From the NCBI RefSeq assembly GCF_009689585.1, contig NZ_AP018694.1, forward strand, positions 2,681,001 to 2,745,000: a stretch of 64,000 nt of DNA, given 5' to 3'. Positions 32,345 to 40,325 of the stretch are shown here, one piece after another. The notes under the pieces are model-generated. The model searched no databases. It was given only the letters and a program-made list of their open reading frames with translations, and was not told the origin of the DNA. Source of the DNA: Aquipluma nitroreducens. GTDB lineage: Bacteria; Bacteroidota; Bacteroidia; Bacteroidales; Prolixibacteraceae. The translations under genes were made by a program, and so were the position numbers. The first letter of the stretch is position 1. Each line of letters starts with the position of its first letter.

Positions 32345-32944
32345 TTATTTTTGGCCTACCAGTAAAAATACCGGGTATTTGGCGCCCGACTCACGTTTAA
32401 CCTCGAAGCAAGTTTTGTATTGAATATTCTTAAAACCGGTGATTTTCAAGATTTCAGTTAGTTTGTTGGGATCAAAACCCAGGTGAACTTTGACTTCTGG
32501 ACCATGAAACGAACCATCTTCAGGATATAAATCGGCAATGGCCAAATATCCTGATGGATTCAACATGGAATAAAAAGTACCGATAATACTTTCATAATCA
32601 CCCACGTGGTGTAATACCATCTGATTGTAAATGATGTCGAAATTTCCATCATAATCTTTGTGTTCCAGATCGAACCAAATGGGCAGAATGTGATTGGTTT
32701 GGAAGAATTCAGTCTTCTCGGTACACACTTTGATCATTTCCTGGGAATTATCCATCAGGGTAATTTCCGAAAACCGATCTTTCAGCAGAAAACTGAGGAT
32801 TCCTGTCCCTGCTCCATATTCAAGAGCTTTCATGGAAGGGGAGAGGGGGATCATCTTTTCGAGTTCAGCAGCAATGGCTACCGAACGATCCATGTGCATT
32901 TTATCTTTGTCCCACTCACGGGCTCGGGCATCAAATTCGCTCAT
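32345..32944 (-). CDS. class I SAM-dependent methyltransferase
   Basis: The 199-residue product has motif I ALEYGAGTGILSF for SAM binding, an acidic residue after the second strand (ITLMDNSQEM) and FDIIYNQMVLHHV as motif IV, the small-molecule methyltransferase pattern (Methyltransf_11/25). The length is normal. The substrate cannot be read. The N terminus (EFDARAREWDKDKMHMDRS) resembles methyltransferases near arsenic, tellurite or thiol genes, but this is weak. A perfect tandem 17-base repeat lies upstream at 32977-33010. Confidence 0.88.
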   Translation of the reverse strand: MSEFDARAREWDKDKMHMDRSVAIAAELEKMIPLSPSMKALEYGAGTGILSFLLKDRFSEITLMDNSQEMIKVCTEKTEFFQTNHILPIWFDLEHKDYDGNFDIIYNQMVLHHVGDYESIIGTFYSMLNPSGYLAIADLYPEDGSFHGPEVKVHLGFDPNKLTEILKITGFKNIQYKTCFEVKRESGAKYPVFLLVGQK

Positions 32945-32976
32945 TATGTTTTATCTTAATCGGTGAATACAATCAA

Positions 32977-33010
32977 TATCGGTTTTCTTACCTTATCGGT
33001 TTTCTTACCT
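32977..33010. repeat. perfect tandem 17-base repeat upstream of the methyltransferase
   Basis: The unit TATCGGTTTTCTTACCT occurs twice in direct succession (32977-32993 and 32994-33010), between the methyltransferase start (32944) and the NifX-like gene end (33102). It could be a pair of binding sites or a slippage product. Confidence 0.75.
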
Positions 33011-33101
33011 TTTTTACAAGCAATGATAGTAACAGGCGAAACCAATTTTTGATTTCGATAAAGAAAACTAATTTTTGAATCGACTCCACATCAAATCCAT
33101 A

Positions 33102-33476
33102 TTAATGTGAGCACTGATGTTCTTCTCCTTCATGCTCATGATGTGCACAACCTATACCGGAATCGCCTATTTTGCCTTCTAAAAATGACTCGGCTAATAT
33201 ACGCACATTGCCCGAACAACCGCGATAAACATCAATTCCATGTCGGTTAAGTACATTTAATGCACCACCGCCCATGTTTCCTGCAAGCATAACAGTTATC
33301 CCCATTTCTTTCAAGACAGAAGCGATATTGCTTTTACAACCACAACCTTGTGGCGAGGGCAATAATTCGGCTTTTTCAATTTTATTACTTGCATCAACGG
33401 TAAAAATGGTGTATGCTTCGCAATGACCAAAATGGTCATCAACATTATTTCCCCTTGTTGGTACTGCTACTTTCAT
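33102..33476 (-). CDS. NifX/NifB-like cofactor-binding domain protein with His/Cys tail
   Basis: The 124-residue product has the dinitrogenase cofactor-domain pattern (MKVAVPTRGNNVDDHFGHC, CGCKSNIAS, GNMGGGALNVL, YRGCSG). Its C-terminal tail is rich in His, Glu and Cys (CAHHEHEGEEHQCSH), a likely metal-binding end not present in the paralogue at 24507-24830. The start ATG has a good AGGAG upstream. It overlaps the zinc-ribbon gene by 32 bases. A metal- or cluster-carrier role is inferred from the family. Confidence 0.88.
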   Translation of the reverse strand: MKVAVPTRGNNVDDHFGHCEAYTIFTVDASNKIEKAELLPSPQGCGCKSNIASVLKEMGITVMLAGNMGGGALNVLNRHGIDVYRGCSGNVRILAESFLEGKIGDSGIGCAHHEHEGEEHQCSH

Positions 33477-33651
33477 GATTTATTTCTCCTAATTTTTGTA
33501 AATATAACTGGTGGTGATAACTTCCTTCCCTCATCATTTTTTTGCCACATTGCGGGCACAGTGTTTCTCGACACGGAGTCCCTTCTGCATGTAAGAACCT
33601 CGAATTACAATGCACACAAATACAATATCCATTACAATCAGTTTGTTCCAT
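33445..33651 (-). CDS. zinc-ribbon protein, detached C-terminal part of a UPF0251 protein
   Basis: The 68-residue product has CICVHC and CPQCGKK, and matches by eye the second ribbon of the UPF0251 protein at 24847-25422 (CICPKCGYEK, PCRNEICPDC). It starts in a 14-base overlap with the end of the UPF0251 gene upstream, in another frame, and ends in a 32-base overlap with the NifX-like gene. It may be made by translational coupling, as a separate protein, or represent an old frameshift of a once-fused gene. Confidence 0.7.
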   Translation of the reverse strand: MEQTDCNGYCICVHCNSRFLHAEGTPCRETLCPQCGKKMMREGSYHHQLYLQKLGEINHESSSTNKGK

Positions 33652-34060
33652 TGGTCTCGATCGTTTTGTTTAGCCTGCGCAAGGTTTTCGATTGGCAGTA
33701 GTTGCAGGTATTTATTTCGGTCTGGCAAATATTCAATTTCATACAGTTGTCGCATCGGTACCAGCATTCTTCGGTGTGGTAATTTCCACCTTCAATAAAA
33801 ATGGCTTTTCCTTCAACAAATGCCTTCGCAATGGTTCGTCTGGCCTTTTCATAAATTCGGGTAAATGTCGGGCGTGAAACGTTCATGTGTTCAGACGATT
33901 GTTCCTGAGTAAGTCCCTCATAGTCTGATAATCTGATCGATTCATATTCTTCGTACAACAAAATAACCGGCTCTAAATTTGTCATCGGAATCCCGAATGG
34001 TTTAAATCCTTCCATGACGGGAGGATTGACAATCGATCGATTCCGCTTCGGCCTGGCCAT
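33638..34060 (-). CDS. UPF0251/DUF134 DNA-binding protein, second copy
   Basis: The 140-residue product has the UPF0251 start (RPKRNRSIVNPPVMEGFKPFG), EEYESIRLSDYEGLTQEQSSE and the recognition helix VSRPTFTRIYEKARRT. A Cys-rich knuckle pair ends it (CDNC, CNYC). It is parallel to the 191-residue paralogue but lacks the final ribbon, which is encoded separately in the next overlapping frame. Its promoter has a near copy of the same palindrome. The two paralogues may share or compete for sites. Confidence 0.87.
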   Translation of the reverse strand: MARPKRNRSIVNPPVMEGFKPFGIPMTNLEPVILLYEEYESIRLSDYEGLTQEQSSEHMNVSRPTFTRIYEKARRTIAKAFVEGKAIFIEGGNYHTEECWYRCDNCMKLNICQTEINTCNYCQSKTLRRLNKTIETNGTN

Positions 34061-34085
34061 GCTAATTATTTTAATTCTGTCGAAG

Positions 34086-34117
34086 CAAAAGTATAAATAA
34101 TAATGAACAAATGCTCA
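34086..34117 (-). promoter_or_regulatory. promoter of the second UPF0251 operon with palindrome
   Basis: TACTTTTG (minus strand, 34086-34093) is a -7 box. TGAACAAATGCTCA at 34104-34117 differs from the palindrome at 25455-25468 by one arm mismatch (on the minus strand TGAGCATTTGTTCA) and lies in the spacer between -33 and -7. Confidence 0.65.
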
Positions 34118-34272
34118 TAACTATTCAAATTTTTGAAGTTTGTTTGCTAGAATGGACTTTACCGTAAGTTTAGCATGGAGTGCAGACGAATTTGTTGCAT
34201 CAGAAGTCACATCGAAAGTCCTTTGAACTTTCAATGAACGGTATTTTGAACTAATTTCCGGATTTAATTTTC

Positions 34273-35076
34273 TTATTCGCGGTTATAAATATCCTGAATT
34301 ACCAATCCTGCCAGAGTGAACCCATAGATAGCTGTAATGTGGGCAACGGTTCCGTTAATTACAGCTTTCTGGCTGCACCATTCGTGATCGGCCAGATCCG
34401 GATCGCCTGGCGCATTCTTCAATTTGGGGCACAGGCATTTATCGGTTCCGCACGATGCTCCGGCTCCTTTATTTTCAAGCAATTCTTCGCTGTAAACGCA
34501 CATAAATTCTTTAGCCGGAAGGTCGCCTTTGCGAATCTTTTTCCTGACAATGTGCCCCAACCGGCAACCTTTCACTTTCCAGAATTCGGCAACACGAATT
34601 TTGGTTGGATCGAGCTTGAGTGAAGCGCCCATTGACGAAAAGAAAACAGCTTTGGTGCGGGTAGCCTTGCGGATCAAGTCAATTTTGTTGCTCAAACTAT
34701 CGATGGCATCGATGATGAAATCGTACTGATCGAGCTCAAAGAAGTCGGAGCTTTCGGGTTCGTATATTTTCTGGAAAGTTTGAATTTCAGCAGAAGGATT
34801 AATTTCAAGCAACCTTTTTTTCAGGGCATCGGTTTTTACTTCGCCAACAGTTAGCGTGGTAGCATGTAACTGCCGGTTGATGTTGGTAATGCAAACCAGA
34901 TCCGAATCAACAAGAGTTAGTTGACGAATTCCGCTTCGCACAAGGCTTTCGGCGCACCAACTCCCAACACCCCCAATCCCGAATATAATTACTTTCTTCG
35001 ATGCAATCTTCTCCATCACTTCATTGCCCAGCAATAACTCGGTACGCTGAAATATCCCTTTCTCTAAATTTGCCAT
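34273..35076 (-). CDS. tcdA: tRNA threonylcarbamoyladenosine dehydratase
   Basis: The 267-residue product is an E1-like ThiF-family enzyme. It shows the nucleotide-binding IIFGIGGVGSWCAESLVRSG, the ITNINRQLHA Arg/Asn motif, and DAIDSLSNKIDLI. TcdA cyclises t6A in tRNA to ct6A using ATP, and family members of this length with GAGASCGTDKCLCPKL match that branch. The redox Cys region may hold a metal. It is a cytosolic enzyme, encoded alone, with no clear operon partner. Confidence 0.9.
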   Translation of the reverse strand: MANLEKGIFQRTELLLGNEVMEKIASKKVIIFGIGGVGSWCAESLVRSGIRQLTLVDSDLVCITNINRQLHATTLTVGEVKTDALKKRLLEINPSAEIQTFQKIYEPESSDFFELDQYDFIIDAIDSLSNKIDLIRKATRTKAVFFSSMGASLKLDPTKIRVAEFWKVKGCRLGHIVRKKIRKGDLPAKEFMCVYSEELLENKGAGASCGTDKCLCPKLKNAPGDPDLADHEWCSQKAVINGTVAHITAIYGFTLAGLVIQDIYNRE

Positions 35077-35302
35077 CAGCTAAAACGTTTTGAATAGCAG
35101 TTGATTACCTGCTCTCTTTTTTTAATGTTTGGTCGGCGAAAATACAAAAAATACGAAACAAGTGATCCTCTGATTGTATGTCATTGATTTGATGCCAATA
35201 AAAATGTATTTTTCCGCAGATTTGATTGGAAATACCTTTTGTAAACCTATTGAATTTGAAATTGTTTTGGTTAGATCAAACTATTGCTTTAAATTCTTTA
35301 AT

Positions 35303-36526
35303 ATGAATAAATTAAAAGGATTAAATTTTATCGTTCTGCTTGTCGTTCTGTTCGGACTTGCTTCATTTCTGCAAGATTCTAAAACCTTGAAAGAAGGTTT
35401 ATGGAGGGGAGTTTTCGCTGTTCCGGAGAATGAAATACCTTTTTTGTTTGAAATGAAAGACAATTCTGTTTTTCTGATTAATGGAGAAGACCGTTTTCAG
35501 GCTAAAAATATAACTTACCGAAACGATTCGGTTTTTATCCCTTTTGATTTGTACGATGCTGTTTTGAAGTGCAAAATGGAAGGAAACCAACTTCAGGGTA
35601 AACTGGTTAAAACATCTGGGGGAAAGGTGGTAAGTGAAGTTTTGTTTAAAGCTGAATATGGAAACCCAAATCGGTTTCCGCTTAGCAACGAAAAGCCCAC
35701 GATTTCATTGGCCGGAACTTGGGATATCAACATTGGTGAAGGCGCTGGTGCCGAGAAAACGGTTGGAAATTTCAGTCTAAAAGGATCAATACTTACAGGT
35801 TCAATCCTCACCACAACAGGCGATTATCGGTTTCTGGATGGTGTGGCTCACGGGAAAAAATTCGAGTTGTCGGCTTTTGGCGGCTCGTCGCCATACCTCC
35901 TGAAAGGTGAGTTTACAGGCGATAATTCATTTACAGGCGAATTTGTTACTCCACGAAAAGCAATTAAAATTGCCGGGACGCGCAATGCCAAAGCTGCTTT
36001 GCCCGACGCTTATAATGTAACTTATCTGAAACAGGGTTTTTCAACGGTTGCTTTCTCATTCCCGAATCTGGATGGGAAAAAAGTTTCGTTAACCGATGAA
36101 GCGTATAAAGGGAAAGTAGTGATTGTTACAATTTTGGGAAGTTGGTGCCCGAATTGCCTTGACGAAAATAAATTTTTATCCGGATGGTACAAAGAGAATA
36201 AGAACCGGGGAGTTGAAATTATTGGGTTGGGTTTTGAACGGAAAAATGATTTCGAATCAGCCCAAAAATCGCTGACAGCGCTGAAAAACAGGCTTGGTAT
36301 TGATTATCAGATTCTTTTTGCCGGACAATCAGGAACCGAATCGGCATCAAAAGCGCTACCGCAATTAAACGGTATTTCATCGTTCCCAACCACTATTTTT
36401 ATCGACAAAAAAGGAAATGTCCGAAAAATACATTCCGGATTTAGCGGGCCTGCCACAGGTAAATTCTATGAAGAATTTAAAACTGAATTCAACGCTCTGA
36501 TCGATGAATTAGTCGCTGAAAAATAG
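35303..36526 (+). CDS. TlpA-like thioredoxin-domain protein
   Basis: The 407-residue product is read from ATG 35303, where a membrane segment or signal begins (LNFIVLLVVLFGLASF); the frame upstream is unlike a leader. Residues 30-250 form a beta-rich region of unknown family. Residues 255-400 form a TlpA/ResA domain with GSWCPNCLDENKFL (about 280-290) and cis-Pro in SSFPTTIFID. It should reduce disulfides in the periplasm. The gene stands alone and is followed by a strong terminator. Confidence 0.85.
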   Translation: MNKLKGLNFIVLLVVLFGLASFLQDSKTLKEGLWRGVFAVPENEIPFLFEMKDNSVFLINGEDRFQAKNITYRNDSVFIPFDLYDAVLKCKMEGNQLQGKLVKTSGGKVVSEVLFKAEYGNPNRFPLSNEKPTISLAGTWDINIGEGAGAEKTVGNFSLKGSILTGSILTTTGDYRFLDGVAHGKKFELSAFGGSSPYLLKGEFTGDNSFTGEFVTPRKAIKIAGTRNAKAALPDAYNVTYLKQGFSTVAFSFPNLDGKKVSLTDEAYKGKVVIVTILGSWCPNCLDENKFLSGWYKENKNRGVEIIGLGFERKNDFESAQKSLTALKNRLGIDYQILFAGQSGTESASKALPQLNGISSFPTTIFIDKKGNVRKIHSGFSGPATGKFYEEFKTEFNALIDELVAEK

Positions 36527-36554
36527 AACTTCAATTCCCAATCCATTGAGACAC

Positions 36555-36588
36555 AAAAAAAGCAGAATCATTCGGTTCTGCTTTTTTT
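36555..36588. terminator. intrinsic terminator between convergent genes
   Basis: AAAAAAAGCAGAA pairs exactly with TTCTGCTTTTTTT around an eight-base loop (TCATTCGG). It lies between the TlpA-like gene and the DUF4249 gene and can stop both. Confidence 0.87.
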
Positions 36589-36601
36589 ATGAGTTTAAAA
36601 C

Positions 36602-37561
36602 TTATTTCTTCAATTGATCTTCAATTTTTTGGTCAATCAAAACCTGATTTGAAACGGAGACATCGCGGGCTGTGAATATTCCAAGTACGGGTTTGCCATC
36701 GCTGGCCGTAAAATTACTTTCAATGTTGGCCGTTGGAACGCTAAAAAGTGAACCCGTAGAACTTTGGTTAATCATTTGGTAATAAAAGTTATAGGCAAAT
36801 TCAGAGATGGATGTTTGTTTCACCTGCACTTTGTCATTCAACTTCAATTTCCGGTCTTCAGGTTTATTTGTATCGTAGAAATCGGTATAAATTTCGAGCT
36901 TCGAAATGTAATTCCCATCGACAAATTCATCACTTGCAATGGCCATGCGGTCAGCGTCATGTATCAGTGTATCATTCAAATAGATGTCCCATTTGTAATA
37001 ATTGCCCAATCCCTTTGGTTCTTTTCCGTAAGTGAAAACTCCGAGGAACCTTTTTTCGCCACGCTGCGATGGAACAACCTGAATGGAATCAATCGGCTCA
37101 ACTTTAGCGAGTTTGTCTTTTGCTGTGAGTGTTACACCTTCAGTTTGTATGGTCACTGTATATTCACGACCTGTTACCCCCAGATATTCTTTGCCAACCG
37201 GAACAAGGTATTGGCCTGCTTTTGCAGGGTTTTCAGTCAGGATAAGTTGGTTGGCAGGTGTCGCGTTGTCTGAAATTGTAACAACTGCACCACTGATTCC
37301 GGGGTAAGTCACATCCTGATCAACTTTCAGGGTTTTATAAAGGAATACGGTTGGTTGGTCAACAGTTGTAATGCTGGCTTCCACACCTATCAGGTTGAGG
37401 TTTTCGTCGCTCAGTTTTACATCAATTACATCTTCACACGAGGAGAACAGAACGGAGAAGACTATTAGTAAAAGGAGACCGAAGACGGTAGACCGAAGTC
37501 CGAAGGCTAACCCGCAACTCGCAACCCGTATCTCGTAACTATTTTCTATCTGTTTTTTCAT
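36602..37561 (-). CDS. DUF4249 family lipoprotein, partner of a TonB receptor
   Basis: The 319-residue product is a lipoprotein ending its signal with FSSCEDVI, followed by the DUF4249 pattern (IGVEASITTVDQPTVFLYKT, GAVVTISDN). DUF4249 proteins are encoded with TonB-dependent receptors and are thought to help bind or pass the substrate. The first ATG is four bases after the receptor gene. Residues about 8-29 of the signal region are unusual and are encoded by DNA resembling dispersed intergenic repeats (37474-37540), so the export signal has been lengthened, which may or may not affect sorting. Confidence 0.83.
   Translation of the reverse strand: MKKQIENSYEIRVASCGLAFGLRSTVFGLLLLIVFSVLFSSCEDVIDVKLSDENLNLIGVEASITTVDQPTVFLYKTLKVDQDVTYPGISGAVVTISDNATPANQLILTENPAKAGQYLVPVGKEYLGVTGREYTVTIQTEGVTLTAKDKLAKVEPIDSIQVVPSQRGEKRFLGVFTYGKEPKGLGNYYKWDIYLNDTLIHDADRMAIASDEFVDGNYISKLEIYTDFYDTNKPEDRKLKLNDKVQVKQTSISEFAYNFYYQMINQSSTGSLFSVPTANIESNFTASDGKPVLGIFTARDVSVSNQVLIDQKIEDQLKK
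37474..37540. repeat. repeat-like DNA inside the DUF4249 signal-peptide coding region
   Basis: The stretch holds GAAGACGGTAGACCGAAGTC and CGCAACTCGCAACCCGTATC motifs of the kind seen in dispersed Bacteroidota intergenic repeats. A related motif is at 42225-42253. It keeps the reading frame open. Confidence 0.55.
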
Positions 37562-37565
37562 GGCT

Positions 37566-39920
37566 CTAAAAATTGAAATTGTAAGTGACTGATGGAATCA
37601 TGCTACCGATAATCGATAAACGCGTGGCTTCCGAAACATTCGGGTTATCCTCGTTTTGCCTGAAGGTTACTGAATAAGCATTTCGCCGTGCATACAGGTT
37701 GTAAATCGAGAAGTTGAGCGTCTGCTTTACTTTGCGGTGTTCGTTTTTCTTGAAGTCGTAGGTAAACGACACATCGAGGCGATGATAATCAGGAATCCGG
37801 TTGCTGTTGCGGGCGGCATAATAGTAGATTGTATTTCCCTGAACGTCGTATTTCGCAATCGGGTACGAAGTCGGGTTTCCGGTCGCAAAAATCCAACTTG
37901 CCGAGAAATTCCAGCGTTTGCTTAGGTCATAATTCGTCACCAGCGAAACATTGTGTGTTCGGTCGTAACTCGAAGGATATGCTTTACCTTCGTTAATTCC
38001 TGGTATTTTTCGCATCGACCGGGCCAAGGTGTAACTTACCCAACCGGTTAGCCGACCTTCCTGCTTTTTGGCGTAAAGTTCCAATCCGTAGGCATAACCA
38101 CTTCCGTGAAGCAACTCCGTTTCCAGGTTCTCTTTCAGGAACAGTTCGGCGCCGTCGACATAGTCGATTACATTTTTCATTTTTTTGTAATACACTTCGG
38201 CTGAAGTCTCAAACATGTTTTTGTTGAAATTCCTGAAATACCCTAATCCAACCTGATTCGCGATCAGCGGTTTGATGTAAGTACTGCTGGGCAGCCAAAT
38301 GTCAAGCGGGGTAGGAGAGTTGGTGTTCGAAATGAGGTGAAGGTTTTGAACCATCCGGTTGTACGATGCCTTGATCGAACTTTCCGGAGAAAGCATGTAT
38401 TTCAATGCCAATCGTGGTTCCAGATTGTGATAAGCCGGAGGAACCAGTTTGCCTGATCCGTATTCGATTGTACCAATAACTTCTTTTTCGTTTGGCTTGT
38501 CAGGATGAAGATATTCCCTCACTTTTCCTTTGCCTATTTGTTGAAAATAGGAATATCTCAGGCCATATCTCATTGTTAACCGCGAACCAATGGATTGCTC
38601 GTTCGATAAGTACACCGAGTTGTCCAGCGCATTGTAATTGGCTAGTTTTAAGTCGGTGAAATACGATTTTTCGTTGGCATCAACCTGTCCGGGCTCAAAA
38701 TGGTGGTAAATAATGTTTAACCCAAGGGTTAACTTGTTTTTCGAATTCAGGTACCACGAAAAATCTTGTTTGAAATTGTAATCCCTGATTTGCGAAGTCC
38801 AGTCGAATTGATCGGCTCCTGAACCTGGTACTCCAAGGTTGTAGTTATATCGTGAAAAGATAAGCGATGTATTTGAAAATAATTTATCGGTAAACAAATG
38901 GTTCCAGCGGACAGTGGAGGTCAAATTTCCCCATTTCATGTAAATCGATTCGCCAACTTTAAAATAATCGTCGCCAGTATAGGCTGAGAGATATAAGCGA
39001 TTTTTGGCATTGATCTGGGCATTTGTTTTCAGGTTGAGGTCGTAGAAATAGAGCTGGTTTTCTTTTAAAGCTTCAAGGCCCACCATTCGTCCGAGGTAGT
39101 CGGCATAGGTACGGCGTCCCGAAACAATGAAACTCCATTTATCTTTGATGATCGGCGCTTCAACAGTCAGACGGCTCGAAATGTTGCCAATTCCGCCACT
39201 CATTCCCAGTTTTTGTGAGTTACCATCTTTCATCCGGATGTCGATTACTGAGGAGGCTTTTCCGCCATATTCGGCCGGAATTCCACCCTTGTATACCTGA
39301 ACGTCGTTAATGGCATCGGAGTTAAAAACCGAGAAGAATCCAAGCAGGTGTGAAGCATTGTAAACCGGCGCTTCATCCAGGATCATCAGGTTTTCATCGG
39401 GGCCACCGCCGCGTACATAAAGTCCGGAACTGCCTTCTCCTCCATTCTGAATTCCGGGCAACAGCGTGATGCTTTTAATGATGTCGATTTCGCCCATGAA
39501 CGATGGTAGTTTTTTGATCATTTTTACCTGAACTTTCTCCATGCTCATCTGGAGATTTTCCACGTTCCGGTTTTTCTTTTCGCCGGTGACCACCACTTCG
39601 TCAATTTGTTTCGTTTCCTCTTCAAGCATCAAATTGAATTGCTGGCTTGTGGTGAGGTTGATCGACGGTGATTGGGTTTGGTAACCAATGAAAGAAAAGC
39701 TGACAGAATAATTCCCCGGAGCCACCGAAATGGAATAAAATCCGTATGGGTTGGTTATCACACCGGTTTTTAGTTCCGGAATATAAACCGTAGCGCCAAT
39801 CAGTGCTTCGCCGTTGGCTTTGTTTTTAAGGTAGCCGCTTAAGGTTACAACACCGGCCATTTCGGCAATTGCTGGCATTGTAAGTACCCAAAGGAGCAGA
39901 AAGATACTGAACTGTTTCAT
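37566..39920 (-). CDS. TonB-dependent outer-membrane receptor with N-terminal carboxypeptidase-like domain
   Basis: The 784-residue product has a signal peptide, a CarboxypepD_reg-like beta-domain (about 25-105; LSGYLKNKANGEALIGATVY), a plug domain (about 115-230; LPSFMGEIDIIKSITLLPG, YVRGGGPDENLMILDEAPV) and a barrel ending in Phe. The spacing to the DUF4249 gene is four bases, so the two form an uptake pair. The substrate is unknown; no nearby sugar-degradation genes suggest a glycan. It is most like the DUF4249-linked receptors and not a SusC, since no SusD is present. Confidence 0.88.
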   Translation of the reverse strand: MKQFSIFLLLWVLTMPAIAEMAGVVTLSGYLKNKANGEALIGATVYIPELKTGVITNPYGFYSISVAPGNYSVSFSFIGYQTQSPSINLTTSQQFNLMLEEETKQIDEVVVTGEKKNRNVENLQMSMEKVQVKMIKKLPSFMGEIDIIKSITLLPGIQNGGEGSSGLYVRGGGPDENLMILDEAPVYNASHLLGFFSVFNSDAINDVQVYKGGIPAEYGGKASSVIDIRMKDGNSQKLGMSGGIGNISSRLTVEAPIIKDKWSFIVSGRRTYADYLGRMVGLEALKENQLYFYDLNLKTNAQINAKNRLYLSAYTGDDYFKVGESIYMKWGNLTSTVRWNHLFTDKLFSNTSLIFSRYNYNLGVPGSGADQFDWTSQIRDYNFKQDFSWYLNSKNKLTLGLNIIYHHFEPGQVDANEKSYFTDLKLANYNALDNSVYLSNEQSIGSRLTMRYGLRYSYFQQIGKGKVREYLHPDKPNEKEVIGTIEYGSGKLVPPAYHNLEPRLALKYMLSPESSIKASYNRMVQNLHLISNTNSPTPLDIWLPSSTYIKPLIANQVGLGYFRNFNKNMFETSAEVYYKKMKNVIDYVDGAELFLKENLETELLHGSGYAYGLELYAKKQEGRLTGWVSYTLARSMRKIPGINEGKAYPSSYDRTHNVSLVTNYDLSKRWNFSASWIFATGNPTSYPIAKYDVQGNTIYYYAARNSNRIPDYHRLDVSFTYDFKKNEHRKVKQTLNFSIYNLYARRNAYSVTFRQNEDNPNVSEATRLSIIGSMIPSVTYNFNF

Positions 39921-40230
39921 TGTTTGGTTTTCTGTTTTCTGAACTTGTTATTGTTTTATAGACGAATGAGGCGATGTGATATTTTAAAGTACAATTCTCA
40001 ACCATAGATTGACTTTTTCTGGAAAGGTTGCTTTTTACTCCCCAAAATTACTTCAGATAATTGATTTTAACTGTTTTTAATGGCGCAACAAAGGAACAAT
40101 CTTTATGCAAAGTTTGAGAAAATAAATCAGTGAATGCCTGATTTCAGTCGGCGAACGGCTGATTTCTGTTCAATCGACCGGATGACTTCAAGTCATCCAT
40201 TTTGTTCGATTACGAAGCTTCTAAAAGCAA

Positions 40231-40262
40231 GTCAGGGCTTCACTTTGTAGTGAAACCCTGAC
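40231..40262. repeat. dispersed inverted repeat GTCAGGG family, copy 1
   Basis: GTCAGGGCTTCACT and its inverse AGTGAAACCCTGAC, with a short loop; other copies are at 41100-41131, 45246-45278 and part at 54056-54083. The 405-base region 39921-40325 also contains GGATGACTT-C-AAGTCATCC (40180-40198) but no gene. Confidence 0.75.
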
Positions 40263-40325
40263 TGAAAAGTAAATCCAAAACTTTATTATTTGAAATCACC
40301 TTAGTTTAAAAAAATAGATATTTTG

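Noticed and set aside
32977-33010. Possible CRISPR-like array
   Set aside because: Only two copies with no spacer between them; no other repeats or cas genes.
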